Both the position numbers and the translations under genes were made by a program. From a virus: a stretch of DNA of 53,454 bases. Positions 1 through 7,255 of the stretch are shown in pieces. The notes under the pieces were generated by a model that was given only the letters and a program-made list of their open reading frames with translations, was not told where the DNA came from and searched no databases. The stretch is taken from the IMG/VR virus record IMGVR_UViG_3300033552_000011, positions 1-53,454 of that record, one strand, 5' to 3'. Each line of letters starts with the position of its first letter. Within the stretch, counting starts at the first letter, position 1.

Positions 1-163
1 CTACGAGCGGCACAGTTGATATTATACAATCAAAAGTTGTCACCTCGGAATTTAAAATCAGATCGACTTGCGACCCGCCATTAACGCTTGCTTGAATGCG
101 AAAAGCTTTGCCTGGGTCCAAGAGCTTTAGGATCTTAGCACGGGCACAGAGTGTTATTTTCAT
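1..163 (-). CDS. Partial small protein, possibly A-type Fe-S carrier (IscA/HesB-like)
   Basis: Reading starts at an ATG at 163 and runs off the left window edge after 54 codons with no stop. The N-terminus has an ITL-x5-KIL pattern, then 'FRIQASVNGG', followed by hydrophobic strands. This layout recalls the start of A-type Fe-S scaffold proteins, which some myoviruses carry. The first conserved cysteine of that family (in GGCSG) appears as serine here, and the later CGC motif lies outside the window. The functional guess is therefore weak. It is separated from the next upstream gene by a terminator-like hairpin. Confidence 0.45.
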   Translation of the reverse strand, partial: MKITLCARAKILKLLDPGKAFRIQASVNGGSQVDLILNSEVTTFDCIISTVPLV

Positions 164-173
164 GGGATTTGAA

Positions 174-194
174 AGAGGGGCTCGAAGCCCCTCT
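174..194 (-). terminator. Hairpin terminator after the 60-aa gene
   Basis: A perfect 9-bp GC-rich stem (AGAGGGGCT / AGCCCCTCT) with a 3-base loop lies just after the stop codon at 197. On the minus strand it is followed by TTTC, so the U-tract is short. It probably ends, at least partly, the uvsX transcript before the partial gene at the window edge. Confidence 0.6.
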
Positions 195-196
195 GG

Positions 197-379
197 TTAC
201 TTCAGACGTTTTTCGCCGATGTCTTTCAACGCTTGAGCAGTTGCCGTAACGCTGTTGTCTTCGAGCAGGTCAGAAAGCTTGCGATGAACTTTAGTACCTT
301 CATCGGTCACCACTTCTACGTAAACTTGAAGTTCGTCGGTGCCGTCGAAATAGTCGAGACCGATGTTGGTTAACTTCAT
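197..379 (-). CDS. Hypothetical protein, 60 aa
   Basis: A small acidic protein I do not recognise. The first half is strand-rich ('LQVYVEVVTDEGTKVHRKL') and the C-terminus looks helical and ends with basic residues. The start codon overlaps the stop of the preceding gene as ATGA (376-379), which implies translational coupling with the 68-aa gene. It is last in the uvsX gene run and is followed directly by a hairpin terminator. No domain can be assigned. Confidence 0.7.
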   Translation of the reverse strand: MKLTNIGLDYFDGTDELQVYVEVVTDEGTKVHRKLSDLLEDNSVTATAQALKDIGEKRLK

Positions 380-582
380 TCTGCTTCGCCTTGAGCGTCA
401 GTCTTTTCGCCGGTCTTCTTCACCAACGAGTTGGATTCGATTGCTGCGCGAATTGCTTTCATGAGCTTGGCTTGCGAGGTGAAGACCTCGGTCTTGTAGC
501 AGCCATCTTCGCCTTGTGAGCTGAAGATGAATCCGCCGTGTACCAGCTGAATGCTGATCGATGATTCCATTGTACTATCCAT
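376..582 (-). CDS. Hypothetical protein, 68 aa
   Basis: This unrecognised gene lies 21 bases downstream of uvsX. The first ATG (582) is chosen because AAGGAG lies about 8 bases upstream; the in-frame ATG four codons later has no such site. The product has a beta-rich core ('FIFSSQGEDGCYKTEVFTS'), a helix ending in 'AIRAAIESN' and a charged tail. Position suggests a small recombination or replication accessory factor, but the sequence itself does not show this. Confidence 0.7.
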   Translation of the reverse strand: MDSTMESSISIQLVHGGFIFSSQGEDGCYKTEVFTSQAKLMKAIRAAIESNSLVKKTGEKTDAQGEAE

Positions 583-603
583 TGTGATACTCCTTATGTT
601 GGT

Positions 604-1674
604 TTATTCGTCTTGATCCGCAATTGAATCAAGGGCGTCTAGGTCGATTTCTGGTTCGTCACGAGCCAGCAGTGGTGCGCAAGCTGGGTGCTTCAACAGC
701 TTGAGTGCAATTTCGTCGGTGATTTCGCTTTCTTTAAAGGCAATGCGTTCGCCATTTACTTCTGCGATCCACTTCAACTTCTCACCGACTTGTGTTCCTT
801 TTGCAATCACACCATCAGCTTCAAGGAGATCAATCAGCCCTGAAGTCGAAGACATACCACGATTGTAAGGAATATCCAGTTCCACCTTAGTACCGAGCTT
901 GGCGAAACGAGATTTGTAGGTTTCAAACTTCATGCGAACACCTACGACTTCAGTATCTTCCTTGAGCTTCAGCTTGGTAATCATGCCGATGATCGAGGAG
1001 GAAAACTTAGTCGAGTTGGTAACTGCCCATGGTCCATCACCCAACATAATGTCTTGAGGATAGACGTGGTCGGTAACCAACATCTTGATTGGGAGACGTG
1101 CAATCTTGCCAACAGCCAGACGCAGCATCGCCTTACGGCGTTTTGCCAACTGACCTTGGTCACCCTTGATGACACCCTTGTCGTAGTTCGTCATTTCGGT
1201 TTCGGAGGACAGCATCGCCAACGAGTCGATAATGATGAGGGTACGCGGAGCATCCGGATTGTCCTTGCCGTATTCCTTCTTGTAGTTCAAGAAGAAGTCG
1301 GAGAGGATACCGTTCATGTCTTCGATGGTCGAGCATTGCATGTACGTCAACGCATCTTCGCCAATGTCCACGCCAATCTTGCGGAGATAATCCACGTCGA
1401 AAGCGTTTTCAGTATCGATGAGCAGGACGTGATAGCCTTGCTTCTGAGCGTGCAGCGCGATGTTGGAAGCAATGAACGACTTACCAGAACCCGATGGACC
1501 TGCAAACAGGGTGATGCGGGAAAGTGGTACGCCTTTCAGATAGTCACCTGACAGCGCGCGGTTCAAGGCGTAGTTACCAGTGCTCAACCATTCTTCGACG
1601 GAACGAATTCCGACTCCGACTGTATCAAGCTTGGCAGCATCTTTCTTGAATTTTTCGAGGAACTTAAGACCCAT
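604..1674 (-). CDS. uvsX: UvsX-like RecA recombinase
   Basis: T4 UvsX is the phage RecA homologue that forms filaments on gp32-coated ssDNA and drives strand exchange in recombination-dependent replication. The 356-residue product carries a P-loop 'GPSGSGKS' near residue 58, a Walker B strand 'TLIIIDSLAML', and RecA-core segments such as 'HVLLIDTENAFD'. The C-terminus is acidic, as is common for recombinases. I choose the internal ATG at 1674 ('MGLKFLEKF') because GGGAGAG lies just upstream; the longer frame adds 36 residues of low-quality sequence that overlap the previous gene. It overlaps the 69-aa gene upstream by 11 bases. Gene 32 lies immediately upstream in the same direction, a natural functional pairing. 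Confidence 0.93.
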   Translation of the reverse strand: MGLKFLEKFKKDAAKLDTVGVGIRSVEEWLSTGNYALNRALSGDYLKGVPLSRITLFAGPSGSGKSFIASNIALHAQKQGYHVLLIDTENAFDVDYLRKIGVDIGEDALTYMQCSTIEDMNGILSDFFLNYKKEYGKDNPDAPRTLIIIDSLAMLSSETEMTNYDKGVIKGDQGQLAKRRKAMLRLAVGKIARLPIKMLVTDHVYPQDIMLGDGPWAVTNSTKFSSSIIGMITKLKLKEDTEVVGVRMKFETYKSRFAKLGTKVELDIPYNRGMSSTSGLIDLLEADGVIAKGTQVGEKLKWIAEVNGERIAFKESEITDEIALKLLKHPACAPLLARDEPEIDLDALDSIADQDE

Positions 1675-1873
1675 TTTTCTCTCCCGTGCCGTGCTTGTCG
1701 CTGGCGTTGTAGAGACGAATTGCACTGCGTCCATCTCCGAATGTTTCCTTGATTGCAGCCTCAGCAGCATCGCGTGATGCAAAGCTAACTACGAGGTTGG
1801 ATTCCGGAAACAAGACGGGGCTCACGGAGATGAAATGTCCACCCGTAAAGTCGATGTGTTTTGTTTGTTTCAT
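1664..1873 (-). CDS. Hypothetical protein, 69 aa
   Basis: A small unrecognised protein between gene 32 and uvsX. The start at 1873 ('MKQTKHIDF') is preceded by ACAGGAG with good spacing. The product has alternating strands ('HFISVSPVLFPESNLVVSFAS') and a helix 'RDAAEAAIKETFGDG', an arrangement like a small ferredoxin-type alpha-beta fold. Its 3' end overlaps the uvsX start by 11 bases, so translation is probably coupled. Confidence 0.65.
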   Translation of the reverse strand: MKQTKHIDFTGGHFISVSPVLFPESNLVVSFASRDAAEAAIKETFGDGRSAIRLYNASDKHGTGEKNGS

Positions 1874-1901
1874 AATACTCCTGTAAGAAACTTGTGTACA
1901 A

Positions 1902-1935
1902 CCTGGATGATTGCATGTAGAATGAACCATCCAGG
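1902..1935. repeat. Inverted repeat upstream of the uvsX transcript
   Basis: CCTGGATG (1902-1909) and CATCCAGG (1928-1935) form a perfect 8-bp inverted repeat with an 18-base centre. It sits between the terminator after gene 32 and the start codon at 1873. It could be an operator or an RNA hairpin in the leader of the uvsX run; no T-run follows. Confidence 0.5.
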
Positions 1936-1949
1936 AAAATCACAGATCA

Positions 1950-1967
1950 AGAGACCGTGTGGTCTCT
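1950..1967 (-). terminator. Hairpin after gene 32
   Basis: AGAGACC-GTGT-GGTCTCT is a perfect 7-bp stem with a 4-base loop, beginning 5 bases past the gene 32 stop codon. On the minus strand only TTGATC follows, so it is probably a weak or partial terminator, or a 3'-end stabiliser that keeps gp32 mRNA abundant relative to uvsX. Confidence 0.55.
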
Positions 1968-1972
1968 AAGAA

Positions 1973-2839
1973 TTACTCGGCTTTAGCAGCAGCGCGGAGG
2001 CGGAGCTGTTCAACAACCGACAGTTTCTTTTCGCCAGGTACGGCAGGAGCAGCTTCAGCTTTCGCTTCAGGTGCAGCCGTCTGTGCAGTTTCTTGCTTTG
2101 CAGCAACAGGAGCAGCTGTCTCAGCTTGTTCGCCGGTGAACTGGCCACCAGTCTGGTCGGCCAGAAGCATAGCTTCCATCACATCACGGGTGATGCGCGG
2201 AGTACGGTACTCGCCCAGGTTGTACAGCGTCATCGATTCGATGATGTCGTCTGCAACGTCCGTTTGCTTCGGCGCGAAGCTCGAAGTGCCGTAGTCTGCG
2301 TACTCGCCGGACTTGGACTTCTTGATGCGGAAGTTGTAACCGCCTTTCAGTTCGAATGGTGCTTCTTCCAGATCGCCGCTCGAGAACGAGGCTTGGATCT
2401 GCTTGAAGATCTTCGGACCGAATTCCATCAGCTTGACCAGTTGTTCCTGATCGTGCTCAATGGTCGTGTCAATCACCAGCACCTGGCCGATGTACGACTT
2501 CTTGCGGTAGTATTTCTTACCGAGTTTCTCGTTGTGGTCAGGAGACTTCTCGTCGTAGTACTTCTGGGACAGAGCACAGATTGGGCAGTCTTCACCGTAC
2601 ATCTTCAAGCAGGCGACTTTTTCGCGCTTGCCATTGATCGTCAGCTCGTGAGCCAGGTTTTCTACCAGGAAACCCATTGGGTTTTCTTCGTCTGCGTCAG
2701 GGAGGAATCGTACGATAGTGGTGGAGTCAACGTCCATCTTCCAGAAGTTGAAGAAGAGTTTCCACGTTTGGTTGCCAGTGTTGTCGCCGGAGGTTTTCGA
2801 AGCGAATGCGGAGGCCAGATCTGCGAGTGATTTTTTCAT
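1973..2839 (-). CDS. 32: gp32-like single-stranded DNA-binding protein
   Basis: gp32 coats ssDNA at the replication fork and recruits UvsX and replisome proteins. The 288-residue product shows the expected layout: an N-terminal helix rich in Leu and Ala ('SLADLASAFASK'), like T4's cooperative LAST region, then an OB-fold core, then a long Ala/Glu/Pro-rich C-terminal tail. A zinc-binding set is visible: a His in 'NLAHEL', then cysteines in 'ACLKMYGEDCPIC', matching the His-Cys3 arrangement of T4 gp32. The tail is less acidic than in T4 and ends in basic residues. I use the ATG at 2839 because its context matches the T4 N-terminus; an in-frame TTG lies ten codons upstream. A late promoter lies about 65 bases upstream. 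Confidence 0.9.
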   Translation of the reverse strand: MKKSLADLASAFASKTSGDNTGNQTWKLFFNFWKMDVDSTTIVRFLPDADEENPMGFLVENLAHELTINGKREKVACLKMYGEDCPICALSQKYYDEKSPDHNEKLGKKYYRKKSYIGQVLVIDTTIEHDQEQLVKLMEFGPKIFKQIQASFSSGDLEEAPFELKGGYNFRIKKSKSGEYADYGTSSFAPKQTDVADDIIESMTLYNLGEYRTPRITRDVMEAMLLADQTGGQFTGEQAETAAPVAAKQETAQTAAPEAKAEAAPAVPGEKKLSVVEQLRLRAAAKAE

Positions 2840-2904
2840 TTTGGTAGTTCTTTCAATAAAGTTTGTCAAATGTTTGTAAAGTACAACCTCTTTCGGTTGC
2901 CAGG

Positions 2905-2912
2905 TATTTATA
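2905..2912 (-). promoter_or_regulatory. T4-type late promoter, TATAAATA
   Basis: The minus strand reads TATAAATA, the T4 late consensus recognised by the gp55 sigma factor, about 65 bases upstream of gene 32. T4 gene 32 also has late as well as earlier transcription. Confidence 0.7.
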
Positions 2913-3029
2913 GGAAATACGAGATGCTTTACAATTTTTCTTGATTAGTTGCGCTCGATCAAGAGAATTCATTGTAACATGGAAACATTGTTTTCCACAA
3001 ACTTTTTCAACGTTGTACTGAAAGAAACG

Positions 3030-3689
3030 TTACTTTGAGATACGTAAGACGATGTGTGCGATTATGATATCGACAATCATTTTGACACGGCCGAACAAGC
3101 CGCGGAAGAAACCTTGCTTCTGCTCTTTGATTACCTGAGAGAGACCCGGCATAATTTTGAAGTCAAACCCGCATGTGCGGTCTGCAATGTAGTTGAGAGC
3201 CGTTTCAATCATGAAACGCGACTTGTACTTTGCTGGTACTGATTCCCACATCTCGCGTGACACGGCTCGTTCCCCACCCAACTTTGCTGCCATCTCAATG
3301 GTGAATGGCAAATGCCAATACAGACCGCGGTCTCGCATGGCAACCATCATGCATACTTGCTCAGACAGAACTGGTTCAAGCGTTTGGTCAATGATCTCGT
3401 GAGTCAACCCAACAATGTCAGCATCACAAAAGAAGATCACATCTGGATCGGATAGCTGCACACCCAGTTCCATCGCCGCGCCTTTGCCTTTATTCGGCCC
3501 AGTGTGGACGATTACTTTCTGTTGTGGCCATGGTGGGCGTGAACCCAACGCGGTGAGGTATGTGTCATCTGTAGAACCGTCGTCGACAATTATGATCTGA
3601 TCAAATCCCGGATACGACGAAAGGACCTCCATCACCTTTCGGATCCGAGGTCCTTCATTGTAAGCAGCAACTATCGCTACGACTTTCAT
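3030..3689 (-). CDS. Family 2 glycosyltransferase
   Basis: A GT-A-fold nucleotide-sugar glycosyltransferase of 219 residues. The GT2 signature 'IVDDGSTDDT' is at residues 34-43 and the metal-binding 'CDAD' at 88-91, preceded by the typical opening 'VVAIVAAYNEG'. The acceptor is unknown: modified phage DNA bases, as with T4 hydroxymethylcytosine glucosylation, or host surface glycans are both possible. The C-terminus ends in a hydrophobic, amphipathic segment ('MIVDIIIAHIVLRIS') that could dock to the membrane, which would favour a lipid-linked or surface acceptor. It lies between gene 32 and the HD-kinase fusion in the DNA-metabolism block. Confidence 0.85.
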   Translation of the reverse strand: MKVVAIVAAYNEGPRIRKVMEVLSSYPGFDQIIIVDDGSTDDTYLTALGSRPPWPQQKVIVHTGPNKGKGAAMELGVQLSDPDVIFFCDADIVGLTHEIIDQTLEPVLSEQVCMMVAMRDRGLYWHLPFTIEMAAKLGGERAVSREMWESVPAKYKSRFMIETALNYIADRTCGFDFKIMPGLSQVIKEQKQGFFRGLFGRVKMIVDIIIAHIVLRISK

Positions 3690-3703
3690 CGAACAGTTTC
3701 ACC

Positions 3704-4861
3704 TCATGGTATGAAGATCGAAAATGAATCTACTTCGGCTCCCAACCACGGAGTCTCCAACTGCATTGCAATCTGGTGAACGCGGTAATCGCTCAACGAC
3801 TTATCGCCGCGAGTCTTCTGACGAGCCATTGCCTTCGACTCGGAGATGAAGAACTCGATCGAGCGGATACGGTAACCTTTTGCCTTCGCTGCTTCGATGA
3901 ACTTGCCACGAGCCTTACGACCCTGGTTCATGCGATCCAACACGATCGTCGCTTTGGTTTCCAACAAGTCAGCGAACTGACGTGCGGAGTACTGGTCAAA
4001 CTTCGAGTCCGGATGCATGTGGCAATACTTCCAGCACGCATCGTACTTCTGCGCACCCGTCAATACTTCCAGAGCCGTGTAATCCTCGTACGGCATGTTG
4101 GCATGTGCATACTGCAAACGCAACTCATCTTCGCTGAACACTTTGAAGAGGTCATCCATCGCTTTGATGAACGTTGACTTGCCGGCACCAGAGATGCCAA
4201 CCATCAAAATCAATTCAGGCGCATTCGCAGGAATCTTGCGCTCGTTAAACGAGACCAGCTGGAAACCTTCGATCCACTCCTCGACGTTCTGCTTCTTCGT
4301 CTCGTGATCGTCGGAGATACGGCCGTGGCAATCCGAACGCAGCATGTCGTAGAAGCAGACTTCATCGATGCCCAACGTCGCGTCGATCATGTGCGCCAAC
4401 TTCTGACGCTTCTGCTCGTTCTTCAAACCGTATGGCAAGTGATGTTCGATCATGACTTTGATGATGCGGACATCTTTCCACGAGAAACCTTGGGCGAAGA
4501 ACATCTCGCGCAGCTCATCGTTGTCGCACATGAAGGACAGGAACACATTGCCGGAGATCGGTTCGTGGCCGGCGTAGCGACGATAGAACACACCTGGCTC
4601 TTCTTTCTTTTCCAGGGTTTCTTCTGCTTCCGGTTTACCGAAGTCGTGGAACAGCAACGCCATCAGTGTCAACGTGCGCTGACGCTCTGTGCGAGTGTGC
4701 GAAAACATTTCGATGTACTTCTCGATCGTCATGCTCGTGTGAACAGCGACGTTCGCTTCGCGATGCCACGGCGAGTTTTCGACCGTGTTCTCCATCGTCT
4801 TCCAGTTCGGCGTCTGCTCGATGCGAGCTTTGAACTGCGCGAAAAATTCCAATGCGTCCAT
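3704..4861 (-). CDS. HD-domain plus P-loop polynucleotide-kinase-like fusion
   Basis: A 385-residue two-domain protein. Residues about 30-200 have an HD metal-dependent phosphohydrolase pattern: His33, His41, the HD pair at 72-73 ('LLFHDFGKP'), His99 and His140-141. Residues about 215-385 form a P-loop kinase with 'VGISGAGKST' near 221-230 and a basic lid region ('QKTRGDKSLSDYR'). The order resembles a polynucleotide end-processing enzyme in which an HD domain replaces the HAD 3'-phosphatase of T4 Pnk, with the domains swapped. Substrate (RNA or DNA ends) is inferred, not shown. An early promoter (TATAAT plus TGTACA) lies directly upstream, so it is probably expressed early. Confidence 0.75.
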   Translation of the reverse strand: MDALEFFAQFKARIEQTPNWKTMENTVENSPWHREANVAVHTSMTIEKYIEMFSHTRTERQRTLTLMALLFHDFGKPEAEETLEKKEEPGVFYRRYAGHEPISGNVFLSFMCDNDELREMFFAQGFSWKDVRIIKVMIEHHLPYGLKNEQKRQKLAHMIDATLGIDEVCFYDMLRSDCHGRISDDHETKKQNVEEWIEGFQLVSFNERKIPANAPELILMVGISGAGKSTFIKAMDDLFKVFSEDELRLQYAHANMPYEDYTALEVLTGAQKYDACWKYCHMHPDSKFDQYSARQFADLLETKATIVLDRMNQGRKARGKFIEAAKAKGYRIRSIEFFISESKAMARQKTRGDKSLSDYRVHQIAMQLETPWLGAEVDSFSIFIP

Positions 4862-4887
4862 GTATAATCCTTTTATTCGTTGAGGCC

Positions 4888-4916
4888 ATTATACATCCGG
4901 CCCGAACGAATGTACA
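4888..4916 (-). promoter_or_regulatory. Early promoter (TGTACA-N17-TATAAT)
   Basis: On the minus strand TGTACA (4911-4916) precedes TATAAT (4888-4893) by 17 bases. It belongs to a recurrent family in this window (see the sites near 6786, 8630, 25099, 48601, 51182 and 51577). It drives the HD-kinase fusion, whose start codon lies 26 bases downstream. Confidence 0.8.
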
Positions 4917-4923
4917 CGACTAT

Positions 4924-5421
4924 TTAGGTGTTCTTCACCGTAACGGTCAAGCCGGCAAAGATGTATTCACCTTCGCCGATTGCATCGCCATGCGAGAATT
5001 CGCGCCGCGGCGAGATGGTGAGGCGGGCAACTGGTACGCCAAGCTGACCAGCAATCAGTTGTGCGAGGTCGGCGATCGACAGCTCGTAGGTTTGAACGCT
5101 GGCTTTGAGTTTGAAACTTTCGCCTGGTGACTGATATGCGTCGTCTATTTTCTTCTCCGTAATTGAATCGAGGTAATCGGTGAGTGCCGCTTTAGCTTTG
5201 AGTTTGAAACTTTCGCCTGGTGACTGATATGCGTCGTCTATTTTCTTCTCCGTAATTGAATCGAGGTAATCGGTGAGTGCCGCTTTAGCTTTGGTCAGTT
5301 TATTCCCAACATACTCTGCGTCAAAGTTTGTGTAGCCCTGAATGAAACGCTCGGCAAGCTCATTCGCATCATCGACCTCGCGTTGCAGCTTCTTCATCTG
5401 CTTGAGTTGTTCTGCGTCCAT
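4924..5421 (-). CDS. Hypothetical protein with a perfect 31-residue internal duplication
   Basis: An unrecognised 165-residue protein. The N-terminal 40 residues are helical and probably coiled-coil ('QLKQMKKLQREVDDANEL'). The middle contains two identical 31-residue units ('AKAALTDYLDSITEKK' through 'SPGESFKLK'), encoded by a perfect 93-bp tandem DNA repeat. The C-terminal part is beta-rich ('EGEYIFAGLTVTVKNT'). Without one repeat the protein would be about 134 residues. The start overlaps the upstream stop as TGATG. Function unknown. Confidence 0.7.
   Translation of the reverse strand: MDAEQLKQMKKLQREVDDANELAERFIQGYTNFDAEYVGNKLTKAKAALTDYLDSITEKKIDDAYQSPGESFKLKAKAALTDYLDSITEKKIDDAYQSPGESFKLKASVQTYELSIADLAQLIAGQLGVPVARLTISPRREFSHGDAIGEGEYIFAGLTVTVKNT
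5102..5287. repeat. Perfect 93-bp in-frame tandem duplication
   Basis: Positions 5102-5194 and 5195-5287 are identical base for base, followed by six more matching bases. The period (93) keeps the reading frame. No silent differences are visible, so the duplication is very recent or is an assembly artefact. Confidence 0.95.
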
Positions 5422-5759
5422 CAGTCAAGCCTCGTGTGCGAGGTTACATCGACGCCATACTTTCGCAGGTGTTCGGCGAATGCACGTGCACCCGCTTCTT
5501 TCGCGTCCATGCATTGCGTGAAGTTCTTCGATGGATTCCAGACGGAGTATCCGCCTTCATACGAAGTGTCGCCGAGTTTCATTTCTTTCAGAACCTTGAC
5601 GAACTGGCCACGAGCTGGTTTGATTTTGACCCATGCGAAACCGCACGGGAAATGTTCACCGTATTGCTCGATGTACGCAGCTGTAAACCGAGCAGCTTCT
5701 TCCAAGCCTGCTTCGATAATCAACTGCACATCGTTATCTGTGAGCTTGACTTGGGCCAT
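5421..5759 (-). CDS. Hypothetical protein, 112 aa
   Basis: Unrecognised. The start at 5759 ('MAQVKLTDNDVQ') is chosen over an upstream TTG in the same frame because the longer form overlaps the upstream lipoprotein gene by about 40 bases. The sequence is mixed alpha-beta with the segments 'FPCGFAWVKIKPARGQFVK' and 'YEGGYSVWNPSK'. It sits in the early accessory run between the lipoprotein gene and the repeat-bearing gene. Confidence 0.7.
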   Translation of the reverse strand: MAQVKLTDNDVQLIIEAGLEEAARFTAAYIEQYGEHFPCGFAWVKIKPARGQFVKVLKEMKLGDTSYEGGYSVWNPSKNFTQCMDAKEAGARAFAEHLRKYGVDVTSHTRLD

Positions 5760-5761
5760 GA

Positions 5762-6013
5762 TTAGTCCGTCCGAATGGTTGAGCCTTTGAACCAGCCGCT
5801 GCAAACAACGCCGGATACCTGGACACCAGTTGGGCCTTTGGCCGTGAACTTGGTCTTGAACGAATCATCCTGGCCGCAGCCGAAAACGGAGTAGCCGTCG
5901 GTTTTGATGTCGGTGTAACCGGCACCTTGCAGCGCTTTAGTTGCGTCAGTAGCACTGGAACAACCGCTCAGCGCAGCGGCGAGGAGAATGAGAACGAGAG
6001 TTTGCTTTTTCAT
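5762..6013 (-). CDS. Small lipoprotein
   Basis: An 83-residue protein with a type II signal peptide: basic start 'MKKQ', hydrophobic core, then a clear lipobox 'LSGC' with Cys18 as the predicted lipidated residue. The mature part is about 66 residues and contains two more cysteines ('FGCGQ' and 'VVCSG') that could pair in the periplasm. Phage lipoproteins anchored in the host envelope often act in superinfection exclusion or lysis; which applies here is not shown. It overlaps the gene upstream as ATGA (6010-6013). Confidence 0.8.
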   Translation of the reverse strand: MKKQTLVLILLAAALSGCSSATDATKALQGAGYTDIKTDGYSVFGCGQDDSFKTKFTAKGPTGVQVSGVVCSGWFKGSTIRTD

Positions 6014-6258
6014 GATGTGCTTTCAGGGGCAAGACGACATTGGTAACAACGGACGAAGCTTTCATCTTCTTCGAAAATGAAGCAGGCGTGATTTGTTTCT
6101 GGCGGGAAAATCACCGCCTTTACTGTGTTCACGCGGAATGTGGACTTGAAAGGTTTCGGAGTAACTTTGTTGTTGCTCCGCGACTTCTTCATCACGCGCT
6201 TACCTACCATCGTGTGGTAGGTTTCGATAAGTTCTGGAGTGTCGTGGTACATAATCAT
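6010..6258 (-). CDS. Hypothetical protein, 82 aa
   Basis: A small basic protein I do not recognise. It has an N-terminal helix ('DTPELIETYHTMVGKRVMKK'), a basic Lys/Arg/Ser/Asn stretch and a beta-rich end ('AVIFPPETNHACFIFEEDE', then 'VRCYQCRL'). The close cysteines in the last segment could bind metal. It is coupled to the downstream lipoprotein gene by an ATGA overlap. Confidence 0.65.
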   Translation of the reverse strand: MIMYHDTPELIETYHTMVGKRVMKKSRSNNKVTPKPFKSTFRVNTVKAVIFPPETNHACFIFEEDESFVRCYQCRLAPESTS

Positions 6259-6260
6259 CC

Positions 6261-6752
6261 TCAGAAACTTGGGTTACGTTCGTTTACAATGCCTTTGACC
6301 AGTGACCACGTGCCGCCGACCATGACCCAGCGCGAGCTTTGCTTCCGGCGATTGAACACTTCACCGGTCGAGGTCGTGATGCGCCAGCCCTTCGTGATGC
6401 GGGTGATCACGCCACACGGGTAGTAGTCACCGTTGAAGCCGTACGAAACATCGTCACCAACCTTTGGTGGTTCGACAATGCCGAAACGATGGCTGGTGTA
6501 TTCGCCATCGTCGTAGGCCAGGAAGAAAGGTTTGTCTTCGCTACGGCCATGAACGCCTTGCTCGTTGAAGTGTGCGGCAATCGCTTCCACTTCTTCGATG
6601 CTCTTGAAATCCGGGCTGCACTTTGCCAAGTCGTACTCGAGGCCAAAGAAATCGCGCAGGATTGGTTTGTACTCTTCAGTGCAACGGCCGGTGTAAGGCG
6701 ATTCGCTGGTTACATGAACCGGCTGGCCTTTGTTAAAGAGTACGTAGATCAT
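6261..6752 (-). CDS. Hypothetical protein, 163 aa
   Basis: First gene after an early promoter whose -10 box ends 34 bases upstream. The protein is unrecognised; it begins 'MIYVLFNKGQPVHV' and has a C-terminal half rich in Gly, Trp and Arg ('VSYGFNGDYYPCGVITRITKG') that looks like a small barrel, possibly nucleic-acid binding. This last point is inference only. Confidence 0.7.
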   Translation of the reverse strand: MIYVLFNKGQPVHVTSESPYTGRCTEEYKPILRDFFGLEYDLAKCSPDFKSIEEVEAIAAHFNEQGVHGRSEDKPFFLAYDDGEYTSHRFGIVEPPKVGDDVSYGFNGDYYPCGVITRITKGWRITTSTGEVFNRRKQSSRWVMVGGTWSLVKGIVNERNPSF

Positions 6753-6785
6753 TTTGAAGCTCCGTGTTTGTCAGTCGATATAAAG

Positions 6786-6814
6786 ATTATACACGCAACC
6801 CCGCCGCGTGTACA
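6786..6814 (-). promoter_or_regulatory. Early promoter (TGTACA-N17-TATAAT)
   Basis: Minus strand TGTACA (6809-6814), 17-base spacer ending in GTG, TATAAT (6786-6791), then the shared downstream sequence ATCGAC near the expected transcription start. It drives the genes from 6752 downwards. Confidence 0.82.
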
Positions 6815-6822
6815 CACTTCTT

Positions 6823-7254
6823 TTACTTTTTACCGGCAAATCCAGTAGCGCAGATGTAGTCGCCGCTCGGCATCGGTTCGTCGAGCTGGCTGATCATCTC
6901 GTCGGCATGGAGCACCAGCGTTCGGTATGCTTCTTTGCGACGCTTCAGATATTCCTGCAACTGTGGCCGGATCATCTCGAGCACTTCCGCTTCCGACTTT
7001 CCGGAACGGTAGACGAACACGTAACCAGACGAACCATTGCGGTTGCGATCATCCCAAACAATCTGATTGAGTTGGTCTGGGCGAACGCTGACGTTGTTGT
7101 GGTGACCAGGTGGATTCACTCTCAGTTCGACACCGAGCCAGTCACTGGTTTCAACTGGGTACATGAACTCGTGATTCGTGCGAACCATGAAGCCATGCGA
7201 CTCGACGCTGATCGTTGCGTAGCTGTACAGATCGCCATCTTTGATTTCGGGCAT
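6823..7254 (-). CDS. Hypothetical protein, 143 aa
   Basis: Unrecognised. The start at 7254 ('MPEIKDGDLYSY') is preceded by TGAGGAAC and sits just after the stop of the 114-aa gene; a longer frame to 7335 would overlap that gene heavily. The C-terminal half is a long charged helix ('SEAEVLEMIRPQLQEYLKRR') suggesting a coiled coil. It is last in its gene run. Confidence 0.68.
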   Translation of the reverse strand: MPEIKDGDLYSYATISVESHGFMVRTNHEFMYPVETSDWLGVELRVNPPGHHNNVSVRPDQLNQIVWDDRNRNGSSGYVFVYRSGKSEAEVLEMIRPQLQEYLKRRKEAYRTLVLHADEMISQLDEPMPSGDYICATGFAGKK

Positions 7255-7255
7255 G

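Noticed and set aside
1873-1900. TGTACA-N17-TATTAT on the minus strand before the 69-aa gene
   Set aside because: The -10-like box directly abuts the ATG and overlaps its ribosome site region, so a transcript from it would lack the start; likely chance.
2093-2830. A 245-codon plus-strand frame opposite gene 32
   Set aside because: Fully antisense to the gp32 gene with its zinc motif; no ribosome site and no recognisable domain.
4304-4867. Plus-strand frame of 187 codons opposite the HD-kinase gene
   Set aside because: Mirror of the minus-strand codon pattern; the opposite strand has clear HD and P-loop motifs.
4863-4868. TATAAT on the plus strand next to the HD-kinase start codon
   Set aside because: No -35 box and no plus-strand gene follows; it overlaps the leader of the minus-strand gene by chance.
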